A stretch of 64,000 nt of DNA from positions 1,550,001 to 1,614,000 of the forward strand of contig NZ_NBIM01000001.1 of assembly GCF_002242685.1 (NCBI RefSeq), in the 5' to 3' direction. The notes below the pieces were generated by a model. That model was not told where the DNA came from. It made no database searches and saw only the letters and a list, made by a program, of their open reading frames with translations. Origin of the DNA: Oceanimonas doudoroffii. Lineage in GTDB: Bacteria; Pseudomonadota; Gammaproteobacteria; Enterobacterales; Aeromonadaceae. How positions within the stretch are numbered: position 1 is the stretch's first letter; the number at the start of each line of letters is the position of its first letter. This document shows, piece by piece, positions 47,249-56,508 of this stretch. A program made the translations under genes and the position numbers.

Positions 47249-47644
47249 CCGTTAGACCTTTTGTTTCCGGGCCTCTCAGCTGGCCCTGTCCTGTTACCTG
47301 AGAAGTTAACAAGCCGTTAACCTTTGCGGCAAAACTTACCACTTGCCTTGTTCAATAACAACACAATCAGCCATAAAAGGCCAAGGATGTCGGTTTTTTA
47401 TACTAAAAACAAGGACTGCGCAGTATAAAATTATGCACCAAAGCAGAATAAAATATCACCCTCACAATGTTATCCAAGGCTCGGTTAGCGCGTGGCGGCC
47501 TGGCAAGTGCATAACCAGTAAAACCAGGTCGTTATTCATAAAAGCCGCCGTCGGCTTTTTTTTAACGAATTGCTCACGTATGCTGTTTCAATTGGCAATG
47601 ACGGTCAAAAATTGCGCTAATAAATCAATTGGAAGATTATTCTC
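47249..47644. promoter_or_regulatory. Divergent control region between the ABC importer and lysO
   Basis: This 396-bp, AT-rich gap carries the promoters of both operons. Two GTTAAC palindromes (47305-47310 and 47316-47321) lie near the importer. The lysO leader contains a terminator at 47540-47563 described separately. No protein gene is evident, and no riboswitch class was recognised. Confidence 0.6.
47540..47563 (+). terminator. Intrinsic terminator in the lysO leader (possible attenuator)
   Basis: AAAAGCCG pairs with CGGCTTTT around CCGT and is followed by T, 82 bp before the lysO start. No + strand gene precedes it. GGCGGC at 47494-47499 can pair with GCCGCC at 47544-47549, the left arm of the terminator, to form an alternative structure. 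Confidence 0.65.
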
Positions 47645-48556
47645 ATGTACTCCGGCATGCTTATCGTATTACTGCCCCTGGCCCTCGGCTATGGCATTCC
47701 CTGTCGCTCCCAGTCACTGGTGCACTTTATCAATGTGGCGGTGGCACGCATGGTGTACCTGATCCTGTTCCTGATGGGCATCAGCCTAGCCTTTGTCGAT
47801 AATCTTAGTACTCACCTGGGCACTATTTTTACCCTCTGCGGCGTTTTTCTGGCCTGTATCACGGTCTGCAACCTGGCCGGGCTCTGGCTGCTGGATCTGC
47901 GCCGAGGCCGGGTGGAAGGTGAACGCGGCGCCCCCGTCATCAGCAAATGGGCACTGTTGCTGGACTCCGTCAAACTCTGCCTGGTGATCCTCGGTGGCCT
48001 GGCCCTGGGCCAGTTTCTCGATCCGGAGTGGTTCGCGGTAGACACCCTGAGCGAGTGGGCGCTGATGCTGCTGCTGCTGCTGATCGGCATTCAGCTGCGC
48101 AACTCGGGCATGAAACTGCGCCAGATATTGCTGAACCGCTGGGGCCTGGCTATTGCCCTGATGGTGGTGGTCAGCTCCTGGCTGGGGGGCCTGGCCGGCG
48201 CCTGGCTGCTGGATCTGCCGCTGACTCAGGGGCTGGCCTTTGCCTCGGGCAATGGCTGGTATTCCCTCTCGGGCATTCTGATCGGTGACCGGCTGGGCCC
48301 GGTGATGGGCAGCGCCGCCTTTCTCAACGATCTGGCCCGGGAGCTGATTGCCATTCTGATCATACCGGCTCTGATGCGTCGCCATCCTTCCTGCGCCATC
48401 GGCTATGGCGGCGCCACCTCCATGGACTTTACCCTGCCGGTGCTGCAACGCTCCGGCGGGGTGGCCATAGTGCCGGTAGCCATTGTCTCCGGCTTTGTGC
48501 TGAGCCTGGCAGGTCCCGTGCTTATTCTGAGCTTTCTTTCGTTCACCACCGGCTGA
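47645..48556 (+). CDS. lysO: Lysine exporter LysO (YbjE) family
   Basis: LysO exports lysine and toxic analogues from the cytoplasm. The 303-residue membrane protein begins MYSGMLIVLLPLALGYGIPC and has about eight hydrophobic segments. The C-terminal half carries GNGWYSLSGILIGDRLGPVMGSAAFLNDLARELIAI and GYGGATSMDFTLPVLQRSGG, the family hallmarks. It is divergent from the basic amino-acid importer, and asd, which makes a lysine precursor, follows 119 bp on. Confidence 0.88.
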   Translation: MYSGMLIVLLPLALGYGIPCRSQSLVHFINVAVARMVYLILFLMGISLAFVDNLSTHLGTIFTLCGVFLACITVCNLAGLWLLDLRRGRVEGERGAPVISKWALLLDSVKLCLVILGGLALGQFLDPEWFAVDTLSEWALMLLLLLIGIQLRNSGMKLRQILLNRWGLAIALMVVVSSWLGGLAGAWLLDLPLTQGLAFASGNGWYSLSGILIGDRLGPVMGSAAFLNDLARELIAILIIPALMRRHPSCAIGYGGATSMDFTLPVLQRSGGVAIVPVAIVSGFVLSLAGPVLILSFLSFTTG

Positions 48557-48675
48557 TTCCGCAACGACCAAGGTCAAAAAACGCCCAGGCCTTTTTGCTT
48601 AGCCCTTGCACCTTTGCGCGCAATCAGTATTGTGGAAGGCAGGTTTTTGACTCTCTTTCAAAGAAAGGACACTGA

Positions 48676-49782
48676 ATGATGAAAAAAGTAGGTCTGGTCG
48701 GCTGGCGCGGTATGGTCGGCTCCGTTCTGATGAGCCGTATGGTGGAAGAAGGCGATTTCGCCCGTATCGATCCGGTCTTCTTCACTACCTCCCAGGCCGG
48801 TCAGCCTGCCCCCGACTTCGGCAAGGACGCCGGCACCCTGAAGGATGCCTTTGACATCGAGGCGCTGAAGGCGCTGGACGTGGTGCTCACCTGCCAGGGC
48901 GGCGACTACACCAAGGAAGTCTACCCCAAGCTGCGCGCCGCCGGCTGGAACGGCTACTGGATTGATGCCGCCTCCGCCCTGCGTATGGACGATGAGGCCC
49001 TGATCGTGCTTGATCCGGTCAACGGCAAGCAGATTCAGGACGCCCTAGCCAAGGGTACCAAGACCTTTGTCGGCGGCAACTGCACCGTGAGCCTGATGCT
49101 GATGGCCCTGGGCGGCCTGTTTGAGCAGGATCTGGTGGAGTGGGTTGCCGTGTCTACCTATCAGGCGGCATCCGGTGGTGGTGCCCGTCACATGCGCGAG
49201 CTGGTTACCCAGATGGGCATGCTGCGCGACGAAGTGGCCGAAGAGCTGGCCGATCCGTCTTCCGCCATTCTCGAGCTGGAGCGCAAGATCACCGAAAAGA
49301 CCCGCAGCGGCGACCTGCCGGTCGACAACTTTGGCGTCCCCCTGGCCGGCAGCCTGATCCCCTGGATCGACTCCCAGCTGGAAAACGGCCAGAGCCGCGA
49401 AGAGTGGAAGGGTCAGGCCGAGACCAACAAGATACTGCAGACCGGTGCCGCCATTCCGGTGGACGGCCTGTGCGTGCGTGTTGGTGCCCTGCGCTGCCAC
49501 AGCCAGTCCTTTACCATCAAACTGAAGAAAGACATCTCCATTGCGGAAGTGGAAAAGCTGCTGGCCAGCCACAACGACTGGGTAAAGGTGATCCCCAACG
49601 ATCGCCAGCAGTCCATGGACGAGCTGACCCCGGCCGCCGTAACCGGCACCCTGAGCGTGCCTGTCGGCCGTCTGCGCAAGCTGAACATGGGCCCCGAGTA
49701 CCTGTCTGCCTTTACCGTGGGCGACCAGCTGCTGTGGGGTGCCGCCGAGCCCCTGCGCCGCATGCTGCACCTGCTGCCGTAA
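48676..49782 (+). CDS. asd: Aspartate-semialdehyde dehydrogenase
   Basis: Asd converts aspartyl phosphate to aspartate semialdehyde, the branch point to lysine, diaminopimelate, threonine and methionine. The catalytic cysteine is C136 in GGNCTVSLM; the NADP-binding N-terminus is [14 protein letters not shown]. Length 368, as expected. AAAGGA lies upstream. A strong terminator follows. Confidence 0.95.
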   Translation: MMKKVGLVGWRGMVGSVLMSRMVEEGDFARIDPVFFTTSQAGQPAPDFGKDAGTLKDAFDIEALKALDVVLTCQGGDYTKEVYPKLRAAGWNGYWIDAASALRMDDEALIVLDPVNGKQIQDALAKGTKTFVGGNCTVSLMLMALGGLFEQDLVEWVAVSTYQAASGGGARHMRELVTQMGMLRDEVAEELADPSSAILELERKITEKTRSGDLPVDNFGVPLAGSLIPWIDSQLENGQSREEWKGQAETNKILQTGAAIPVDGLCVRVGALRCHSQSFTIKLKKDISIAEVEKLLASHNDWVKVIPNDRQQSMDELTPAAVTGTLSVPVGRLRKLNMGPEYLSAFTVGDQLLWGAAEPLRRMLHLLP

Positions 49783-49800
49783 GGACTACTCCTGCTGCTG

Positions 49801-49828
49801 AAAACGCCCGCCCCGCGCGGGCGTTTTT
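49801..49828 (+). terminator. Intrinsic terminator after asd
   Basis: AAAACGCCCGC pairs with GCGGGCGTTTTT across a short loop. Confidence 0.92.
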
Positions 49829-49901
49829 GTTTCCGCTTGTTCAAATTATCGCCCCGGGTTAGGATCGCTCCCCTTTTTTACCGATCACGCCCGAGGTACT
49901 C

Positions 49902-51659
49902 ATGAAAACCTTTATTCCCAGCAAGGACGCCGCGCTGGAAGACTCCATCAGCCGTTTCCAGGACAAGCTGCAGGCCCTGGGCTTCAACATTGAAGAAGCA
50001 TCCTGGCTGAACCCGGTGCCTCATGTGTGGTCGGTACATATTCGCGACAAAGACTGCCCACTGTGCTTTACCAATGGCAAGGGCGCTACCAAAAAGGCGG
50101 CACTGGCCTCGGCCCTGGGCGAGTATTTCGAGCGTCTGGCCACCAACTACTTTTTTGCCGACTTCTACCTGGGCCGCGACATCGCCGAGGGTGACTTCGT
50201 GCACTACCCCAATGAAAAGTGGTTCCCCCTGACCGACGACAACAGCCTGCCCGCCGGCCTGCTCGACGACTACACTCGCCGCTTTTACGATCCCGAAAAC
50301 GCGCTGACCGCCGACATGCTGATCGATCTGCAGTCCGGCAACGAAGAGCGCGGCATCTGTGCCCTGCCCTTTGAGCGCCAGGGTGACAATCAGACCGTTC
50401 ATATTCCCATGAACATCGTCGGCAACCTCTATGTATCCAACGGCATGAGTGCCGGCAACACCAAAACCGAAGCCCGCACTCAGGGGCTGTCGGAGGTATT
50501 TGAGCGTTCCATCAAGAACCGTATCATCAGTGAGCGCATCAGCCTGCCGGCCATTCCCGACGAAGTCATGGCCCGCTATCCGCACATTCAGGAGTCCATT
50601 GCCGCGCTGGAAGCGGAAGGCTTTCCCATCTTCGCCTATGATGCTTCACTCGGCGGTCGCTTCCCGGTGATCTGCGTGGTGCTGTTCAACCCGGCCAACA
50701 GCACCTGTTTCGCTTCATTCGGTGCCCACCCCCGCTTTGCGGTGGCGCTGGAGCGCACCGTGACCGAGCTGCTGCAGGGCCGCAGCCTGAAGGATCTGGA
50801 CGTGTTTGTGCCGCCGTCCTTTGACGATGACGAGGTGGCCGACCATCACAACCTGGAAACCCACTTTATCGACTCCTCGGGTCTGATCAGCTGGGATCTG
50901 TTTCAGGACCAGGCCGACTACGATTTTGCCGACTGGGACTTCAGCGGCAGCTCGGAAGAAGAGTTCAACCACCTGATGGCCATCTTCAATGAGCTGGAAC
51001 AGCCGGTGTACATCGCCGACTATGAGCACCTGGGCGTGTATGCCTGCCGCATTCTGGTGCCGGGCATGTCCGACATCTATCCGGTGGAAGATCTAGAGCT
51101 GGCCAACAACAACATGGGCGCCGGCCTGCGCGCCACTCTGCTGAGCCTGCCAGGCAGCGACGCCGACGGCGAGCAGCTGATGGGCCTGTATGATCGCCTG
51201 GAAGAGGAAGGCCTGGACGACTTTACTCGAGTGCGCGAGCTGATTGGCATTGCCCCGAACAAGGGCACCGCCTGGCACACCCTGCGGGTGGGCGAGCTGA
51301 AATGCATGCTGGCCCTGGCCGCCGGCGAGCTGGAAACCGCCCTGGACTACGCCGACTGGACCCTGAGCTTTAACGCCTCGGTGTTTACCGAAGCGCGCGC
51401 CCGCTACTACCGCTGCCTGAAGGCCTCGCTGGAGCTGCACCTGTCCGACGACCGCGAGCCGGCGCAGTACCGCGCCGCCTTTGACCGCATGTTTGGTGAG
51501 CAAACCGTCGGCGAGGCCTGGGCCCAGATTGACGGCAGCGCCCGCTTCCACGGTCTGACCGCCGCCGACGAAAGCCTGACCGACTTCGCCGCCCACCAGG
51601 CGCTGCTGGCCACCTACGAAAAACTGCAAAAGGCCAAGCGCGCCGCCAGCTGGACGTAA
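49902..51659 (+). CDS. ycaO: YcaO-domain protein (E. coli YcaO type)
   Basis: The 585 residues match E. coli YcaO (586). The ATP-binding YcaO fold is seen in NGKGATKKAALASALGEYFERLATNYFF and SNGMSAGNTKTEARTQGLSEVFERSIKNRII. The C-terminal TPR-like region contains ELKCMLALAAGELETALDYADWTL. E. coli YcaO takes part in beta-methylthiolation of ribosomal protein S12 with RimO; this is known for the family, not shown here. No RiPP precursor, dehydrogenase or TfuA gene lies nearby, so a peptide-modification cluster is unlikely. Confidence 0.92.
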   Translation: MKTFIPSKDAALEDSISRFQDKLQALGFNIEEASWLNPVPHVWSVHIRDKDCPLCFTNGKGATKKAALASALGEYFERLATNYFFADFYLGRDIAEGDFVHYPNEKWFPLTDDNSLPAGLLDDYTRRFYDPENALTADMLIDLQSGNEERGICALPFERQGDNQTVHIPMNIVGNLYVSNGMSAGNTKTEARTQGLSEVFERSIKNRIISERISLPAIPDEVMARYPHIQESIAALEAEGFPIFAYDASLGGRFPVICVVLFNPANSTCFASFGAHPRFAVALERTVTELLQGRSLKDLDVFVPPSFDDDEVADHHNLETHFIDSSGLISWDLFQDQADYDFADWDFSGSSEEEFNHLMAIFNELEQPVYIADYEHLGVYACRILVPGMSDIYPVEDLELANNNMGAGLRATLLSLPGSDADGEQLMGLYDRLEEEGLDDFTRVRELIGIAPNKGTAWHTLRVGELKCMLALAAGELETALDYADWTLSFNASVFTEARARYYRCLKASLELHLSDDREPAQYRAAFDRMFGEQTVGEAWAQIDGSARFHGLTAADESLTDFAAHQALLATYEKLQKAKRAASWT

Positions 51660-51684
51660 AGGCTGCTGGATTTCGATAAAAACA

Positions 51685-51714
51685 AAAAGCCCCGGGCCAT
51701 GGCCCGGGGCTTTT
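51685..51714 (+). terminator. Intrinsic terminator after ycaO
   Basis: AAAAGCCCCGGGCC pairs with GGCCCGGGGCTTTT around AT. It also works for the convergent DsbA-like gene. Confidence 0.95.
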
Positions 51715-51775
51715 GCTATCGAATGATGGAAAGCCGGAGCAACGCCGGTTTCCTGCTCCTAATTACTGCCCCGAA

Positions 51776-52504
51776 TCAGGATTTCTGATCTTTCAGAATG
51801 TCCTTCAGGCCGGCGGCGTCGATGGCGCCGGGCACCAGGGTACCGTCGGGAAACACCAACGCCGGAGTGCCATTCAGGCCCAGCGCCCGAAACAGGCTCA
51901 GGTTCTGGTTGAGCTTGTCGGCAATGGCCTCGCTGTCGGCCTTGTCCTGCAGCTCCTTGGCATTCAAGCCGGCCTTGCCGGCAATGCTGGCCAGGGCCGC
52001 GGTCTGCACCCGCTTCTGGTTCATCAGGGCCTGGTGCAGCTCCTCATACTGTTTCGGGGCTTCCTGGGCCGCCGCCAGCGCCAGGCGTGCCGCCTGCACC
52101 GAGTCCGGGCCCAGAATGCCGATGTCCTTCACGATCACCTTAAGCTCGGGCTCATCCTGGATGATCTCCACCAGGGTCTGGTTCAGCCGGCGACAATAGG
52201 GGCAGTTGTAGTCGGTAAAATAGACCACCTTGAGCTGGCCATTTGGGTTGCCCATGATGCCGTCGGTCTTGTTATCAAACAGCTGGGCCGACTGCTCGTT
52301 GAGCTGCTTGGCAAACTCCGCCTGCTGGGCCAGGCGATCGTTTTCTTCCAGTTTGACGATGGCGTCCCGCAGCATTTCGGGCTCGGCCATCAGGGCTTCA
52401 CGCACCTTTTGCTGAAATTCTTCCCTGCTCATCTCGGCCTGGGCCAGGGCCGGCAGGCCAAGGGCCAGCAGAGGGGCCAGGATTTTCAGAGTACGATGTT
52501 TCAT
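51776..52504 (-). CDS. DsbA-family thiol-disulfide oxidoreductase
   Basis: A 242-residue exported protein with signal MKHRTLKILAPLLALGLPALAQAE and an N-terminal helical segment. The thioredoxin-fold catalytic site is CPYC in YFTDYNCPYCRRLNQ, and a cis-proline loop is visible in LNGTPALVFPDG. This arrangement resembles the ScsC/BdbD/Com1-like group rather than classical DsbA. It catalyses disulfide formation or isomerisation in the periplasm. Confidence 0.85.
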   Translation of the reverse strand: MKHRTLKILAPLLALGLPALAQAEMSREEFQQKVREALMAEPEMLRDAIVKLEENDRLAQQAEFAKQLNEQSAQLFDNKTDGIMGNPNGQLKVVYFTDYNCPYCRRLNQTLVEIIQDEPELKVIVKDIGILGPDSVQAARLALAAAQEAPKQYEELHQALMNQKRVQTAALASIAGKAGLNAKELQDKADSEAIADKLNQNLSLFRALGLNGTPALVFPDGTLVPGAIDAAGLKDILKDQKS

Positions 52505-52571
52505 TCGGTTCTCACTTCTGTCATTTGATTCAAGGGAGACTAACAGACCGGCTCATTCAGGATCCATATTC

Positions 52572-53198
52572 CTACTTGTTATGAAGATAATCCCGGTCAT
52601 AAAAGGTGCACACCCACTGGGGCCGAAACACCACCAGCAGGGTAATGGCCATGCCATTGAGCAGCGCCTCGGGAAACAACAACAGGGGCAATATGCTGAG
52701 GTAGTCGTTCTGCACCATGCTCCAGCCGTATTGCCCCGACCACACCATGTAAGCGGCCATGGCCAGGCTCTTCACCGCCATGGTCAGTGCCGCGTTGAAA
52801 AAACCGGCCACGAAGATATACACAAACAGATGCCGGTACAAATAACTGTAGGTCAGCAAAAACACGAAATAGCTAACCGCAAGGGGCAGTATCACGCCCA
52901 GCACCAGGTTGACCGCAAGGTCGGGCCAGGCCTCGATGCCAAAGGCGGTGACCAGCAGTAACGGCAGCAGCGCCATCAGCTGACTCATGCGCCAGCCCAG
53001 CATCAGCGCCAGGGTGGTGAGCCCGAGAAAATGCACCTCCAGGCCGTCGCGAATGCCCGCCTGCAGCATCCACAGCGGCACCAGCGCCATGGCCGCACCA
53101 AAACACAGGTGTTGCCGCCCCTTGTCCGCCAGCAACCCCCGCCAGTCCAGTCGCCATGCCGCCAGCGCCACCACCATGGCGCCCAGTATCCACATCAT
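52572..53198 (-). CDS. CbiM-like energy-coupling-factor permease
   Basis: A 208-residue protein with about six transmembrane segments, including VHFLGLTTLALMLGW and YRHLFVYIFVAGFFNAALTMAVK. It resembles stand-alone CbiM-family proteins annotated as energy-coupling-factor permeases. The substrate (cobalt, nickel or another) is unknown. Its N-terminus has no MHIMEG motif, so it is not a canonical CbiM. Confidence 0.65.
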   Translation of the reverse strand: MMWILGAMVVALAAWRLDWRGLLADKGRQHLCFGAAMALVPLWMLQAGIRDGLEVHFLGLTTLALMLGWRMSQLMALLPLLLVTAFGIEAWPDLAVNLVLGVILPLAVSYFVFLLTYSYLYRHLFVYIFVAGFFNAALTMAVKSLAMAAYMVWSGQYGWSMVQNDYLSILPLLLFPEALLNGMAITLLVVFRPQWVCTFYDRDYLHNK

Positions 53199-53255
53199 CT
53201 GTTATGCCTTTCATCTCTGCCCAAACTTCAGATTATCACAGAAGCAACCAGTCCC

Positions 53256-53329
53256 GAATGTCACCCGCGGTTACCGTCACATTCCGAATTTACGGACCGC
53301 GTCACCGTAAAATTCTGAAAATTCGGAAT
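53256..53329 (+). promoter_or_regulatory. Nested inverted repeats upstream of the TAXI-TRAP operon
   Basis: Three inverted-repeat pairs lie here: GAATGT (53256-53261) with ACATTC (53279-53284), ATTCCGAATTT (53281-53291) with AAATTCGGAAT (53319-53329), and TTACGG (53290-53295) with CCGTAA (53305-53310). They are 60 to 135 bp upstream of a sigma-54-like promoter, where an NtrC-type activator would be expected to bind. Confidence 0.6.
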
Positions 53330-53390
53330 CCCTTTTCTTATCACCTTATACAAATCAATAAGTTACATAAAATAACATACATGAAACTTG

Positions 53391-53406
53391 TGGCATCAAA
53401 CCTGCA
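53391..53406 (+). promoter_or_regulatory. Sigma-54-like promoter of the TAXI-TRAP operon
   Basis: TGGCATCAAACCTGCA has GG and GC ten bases apart, with CTGC rather than TTGC at -12. Transcription should begin about 30 bp before the binding-protein start at 53447. A DctD-like activator is encoded in the same cluster. Confidence 0.65.
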
Positions 53407-53446
53407 ACACTGGTGGCGCAACTACATAACCAAGGGAATTGACTCA

Positions 53447-54394
53447 ATGAAACTGATCAAACATTGCCTGCTCGGCGCCTCCCTGGCGCTGTCGGCGACC
53501 ACCACCCAGGCTGCCGAGTTTATTAACGTGCTCACCGGCGGTACCAGTGGCGTCTATTACCCGCTTGGGGTGGCCATGTCTCAGCTTTATGGCAAGGAAA
53601 TTCCCGACGCTCGAGTACAGGTACAGGCTACGCGGGCATCGGTTGAAAACCTGACCCTGCTGCAAAAGGGCCGGGGTGAAATCGGCTTCGCCCTGGCCGA
53701 CAGTGTGGCCGACGCCTGGAACGGCGTGGAAGAGGCCGGCTTTAACGCTCCCCTCAAAAAACTGCGGGCCGTGGGCGCCACCTATTCCAACTACATTCAG
53801 ATCGTGGCCCGGGCCGACAGCGGTATCAGCAGCCTGGAAGACCTCAAGGGCAAGCGCGTATCGGTAGGTGCCCCCCGCTCCGGTACCGAACTAAATGCCC
53901 GCGCCATCTTTCAGGCCGCCGGACTGGAGTACGACGACTTCGAGCGCACCGAGTACCTGCCCTTTGGCGAGTCGGTGGAGCTGATGAAAAACCGCCAGCT
54001 CGACGCCACCCTGCAGTCTGCCGGCCTCGGCATGGCCGCCTTTCGCGATCTGGCGTCACACGCCCCCGTGGTGTTCATTCCCATTCCCGCCGAGCTGGTC
54101 GCCGGTATCGGCAACGATGCCTATCGCCCCGGCGTGATCCCGGCAGGCACCTACACCGGCCAGGACAGCGACGTGCCCACCGTGGCCATCAGCAACCTGC
54201 TGATCACCCATGACAAGGTCTCTGACGAAACCGCCTACCAGATGGCAAAACAGGTCTATGAAAACCTGCCGGCGCTGCGCAATGCCCATAACGCCGCCAA
54301 TGGCATCGATCCGGCCCAGGCCACCAACGGCCTGCCGCTGCCGCTGCACGCCGGAGCCGAACGTTACTTCAGGGAAAAGGGCCTGATCCAGTAA
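53447..54394 (+). CDS. TAXI-family TRAP transporter solute-binding protein
   Basis: This periplasmic receptor delivers substrate to the TRAP permease. The start at 53447 (AAGGGA upstream) opens a signal peptide MKLIKHCLLGASLALSATTTQA, and the mature N-terminus is AEFINVLTGGTSGVYYPLGVAMSQLYGKEIPDARVQVQATRASVENL, the TAXI signature. The frame stays open upstream to 53156, but those codons cover the promoter. Length 315. TAXI substrates are often glutamate, other dicarboxylates or unknown; no choice can be made here. Confidence 0.92.
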   Translation: MKLIKHCLLGASLALSATTTQAAEFINVLTGGTSGVYYPLGVAMSQLYGKEIPDARVQVQATRASVENLTLLQKGRGEIGFALADSVADAWNGVEEAGFNAPLKKLRAVGATYSNYIQIVARADSGISSLEDLKGKRVSVGAPRSGTELNARAIFQAAGLEYDDFERTEYLPFGESVELMKNRQLDATLQSAGLGMAAFRDLASHAPVVFIPIPAELVAGIGNDAYRPGVIPAGTYTGQDSDVPTVAISNLLITHDKVSDETAYQMAKQVYENLPALRNAHNAANGIDPAQATNGLPLPLHAGAERYFREKGLIQ

Positions 54395-54400
54395 GCCACA

Positions 54401-54422
54401 GGCGCCTTCCCCCGAAGGCGCC
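54401..54422 (+). other. Hairpin between binding-protein and permease genes
   Basis: GGCGCCTTC pairs perfectly with GAAGGCGCC around CCCC but has no T tract. It may protect the binding-protein mRNA or set its expression above that of the permease. Confidence 0.65.
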
Positions 54423-54492
54423 ATCCCTTCGGCCAATACCGACATAACAACAGCCTGACCGTTCTGCCAACGGCACGGGCGGGGAGATAATA

Positions 54493-56508
54493 ATGAGCAG
54501 TTCCGAGACCCGGCATCATGCGCTGATCTTTTACGGCGCCCTGTGTTTTTCCATTTTTCAGGTGGTGACCGCCGCCTTCAGCCCGCTGTCCACCACGGTA
54601 GTGCGGGCGGTGCACGTCGGCTTTTTGCTGTTTCTGGTCTACCAGCTTTACGGTGGCCGTGGCAAGCCGCTGTCCCGCCCTTCGGTGTGGGGCATGCTGC
54701 TTGGTGCCGTGGCCCTGCTGTTTGCCTTTTATCACTGGTGGTTTGAGGCCGACCTGATCTACCGGGCCGGCGACATGAGTCAGGCCGACTGGGTGATCGG
54801 CAGCATCACCCTGATCATGGTGTTCGACGCCGCACGCCGGCTGATGGGCTGGGCCCTGCCGCTTATCTGCCTGAGCTTCTTGGGCTATGCCCTGTTTGGC
54901 CAGCACCTGCCCGACGCCCTGATGCACCGGGGCTATGGCCTGGATCAGGTGGTGTCCCAGCTCGCCTTTGGCACCGAAGGCATTTACGGTACTCCCACCT
55001 ATGTTTCATCCAGCTACATTTTCCTGTTTATTCTGTTTGGCGCCTTTCTCGAGCAGGCCGGCATGCTCAAGCTGTTCAACGATGTGGCCATCGGCTCGGT
55101 CGGCCATACCCGTGGCGGTCCGGCCAAGGTATCGGTATTGTCCTCGGGCATGATGGGCACCATCAACGGCTCCGGCGTGGCCAACGTGGTCAGCACCGGC
55201 CAGTTCACCATTCCCCTGATGAAAAAGTTCGGCTACAAGTCAGACTTTGCCGGTGCGGTGGAAGCCACCAGTTCAATGGGCGGCCAGATCATGCCGCCGG
55301 TGATGGGCGCCGTGGCCTTTATCATGGCCGAGACCATCAACGTGCCCTATGTGGACATCACCAAGGCGGCCCTGATCCCCGCCGTGCTCTACTTCTTTAC
55401 CGTTTTTCTGATGGTGCACCTGGAAGCCGGCCGCGCCGGCCTCAATGGCCTGCCCAAGTCCGAGTGCCCCAAGCCGCTGGCGGCGCTGAAAGAGCGCTGG
55501 TACCTGCTGATGCCCCTGGTGGCCCTGGTGATCATGCTGTTCTCCGGCTTTACCCCCCTGTTTGCGGGCATGATGGGCCTGGCGCTGACCGTGGTGCTGA
55601 TCATGGGCAATGGCGTAGCCAAAAAACTGAACGCGAAGGGATTGCGTTACGGCTTCTGGGTTCTGCTTGGCCTGGCCTGTGCCAGCTTCAACCACTTCGG
55701 CATTACCGCCCTGTTTGTGGTGGTGGCCATCCTGGCCGCACTGCTGTTGCTGAAACGCGAACAGGGTATTCTCGCCACCGTGGTCAACGCCCTGTACCAG
55801 GGCGCGCTGCATGCCCTGCCGGTGGGGGTGGCCTGTGCCCTGGTAGGGGTGATCATCGGTGTTATCTCGCTGACCGGCGCCGCCACCATAGTGGCCGGCT
55901 TCATCATTCAGCTGGGTGAGCACAGCCTGCTGCTGTCACTGGCACTGACCATGGTGACCTGCCTGGTGCTGGGCATGGGCATTCCCACCATTCCCAACTA
56001 CATCATTACCAGCTCCATCGCCGCCCCGGCACTGCTGGAACTGGGCGTGCCGCTGATCGTGTCGCACATGTTCGTGTTCTATTTCGGCATCATGGCGGAT
56101 CTGACCCCGCCGGTGGCCCTGGCCGCCTTTGCCGCATCCCCCATCGCCAAGGCCTCTGGCCTGCGCATTGGCCTGCGCTCGCTGCAGATCGCCATCGCCG
56201 GCTTTGTGGTGCCCTATATGGCGGTCTATGCCCCGGAGCTGATGCTGCAGGGTGACGCCGGCATGCTGGCCACCGTGTTCGTGGTGTTCAAGGCGCTGCT
56301 GGCCGTGTCCCTGTGGGGCATGGGCGCCATCGGCTACTGGCTGCGGCCCTTTGCCCTGTGGGAGCGACTGATCGCCGTGGCGGCCGCCGCCCTGCTGGTA
56401 TTCTCGCTGCCGATGACCGATGAACTGGGACTGGCCCTGGCCGCCCTGGTGCTGGGTCGCCACTGGTGGCAAAGCCGTCGCCGGCAACCCGTAGCGGTAG
56501 CCGGGTGA
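54493..56508 (+). CDS. TRAP transporter fused permease (TAXI type)
   Basis: A 671-residue membrane protein in which the small (DctQ-like) and large (DctM-like) subunits are fused. Large-subunit signatures include GAFLEQAGMLKLFNDVAIGSVGHTRGGPAKVSVLSSGMMGTINGSGVANV, VEATSSMGGQIMPPVMGAVAF and LGMGIPTIPNYIITSSIAAPALLELGV. It uses the sodium gradient to take up the ligand of the preceding binding protein. Its stop codon overlaps the start of the DUF1850 gene (GTGA). Confidence 0.93.
   Translation: MSSSETRHHALIFYGALCFSIFQVVTAAFSPLSTTVVRAVHVGFLLFLVYQLYGGRGKPLSRPSVWGMLLGAVALLFAFYHWWFEADLIYRAGDMSQADWVIGSITLIMVFDAARRLMGWALPLICLSFLGYALFGQHLPDALMHRGYGLDQVVSQLAFGTEGIYGTPTYVSSSYIFLFILFGAFLEQAGMLKLFNDVAIGSVGHTRGGPAKVSVLSSGMMGTINGSGVANVVSTGQFTIPLMKKFGYKSDFAGAVEATSSMGGQIMPPVMGAVAFIMAETINVPYVDITKAALIPAVLYFFTVFLMVHLEAGRAGLNGLPKSECPKPLAALKERWYLLMPLVALVIMLFSGFTPLFAGMMGLALTVVLIMGNGVAKKLNAKGLRYGFWVLLGLACASFNHFGITALFVVVAILAALLLLKREQGILATVVNALYQGALHALPVGVACALVGVIIGVISLTGAATIVAGFIIQLGEHSLLLSLALTMVTCLVLGMGIPTIPNYIITSSIAAPALLELGVPLIVSHMFVFYFGIMADLTPPVALAAFAASPIAKASGLRIGLRSLQIAIAGFVVPYMAVYAPELMLQGDAGMLATVFVVFKALLAVSLWGMGAIGYWLRPFALWERLIAVAAAALLVFSLPMTDELGLALAALVLGRHWWQSRRRQPVAVAG

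Noticed and set aside
47420..47458. Pair of ARG boxes upstream of lysO
   Set aside because: Two AT-rich 18-base strings are spaced like ArgR sites, but only the second partly fits the consensus and the first does not, so ArgR control is not claimed.
47467..47514. Leader peptide controlling lysO
   Set aside because: The 15-codon frame has no ribosome binding site and no run of lysine codons.
48557..48675. Lysine riboswitch before asd
   Set aside because: The gap is only 119 bp and shows none of the conserved lysine-riboswitch core that I can recognise.
49902..51659. YcaO as part of a RiPP (thiazole/oxazole) cluster
   Set aside because: Full length and motifs fit E. coli YcaO, and no precursor peptide, dehydrogenase, TfuA or exporter gene is adjacent.
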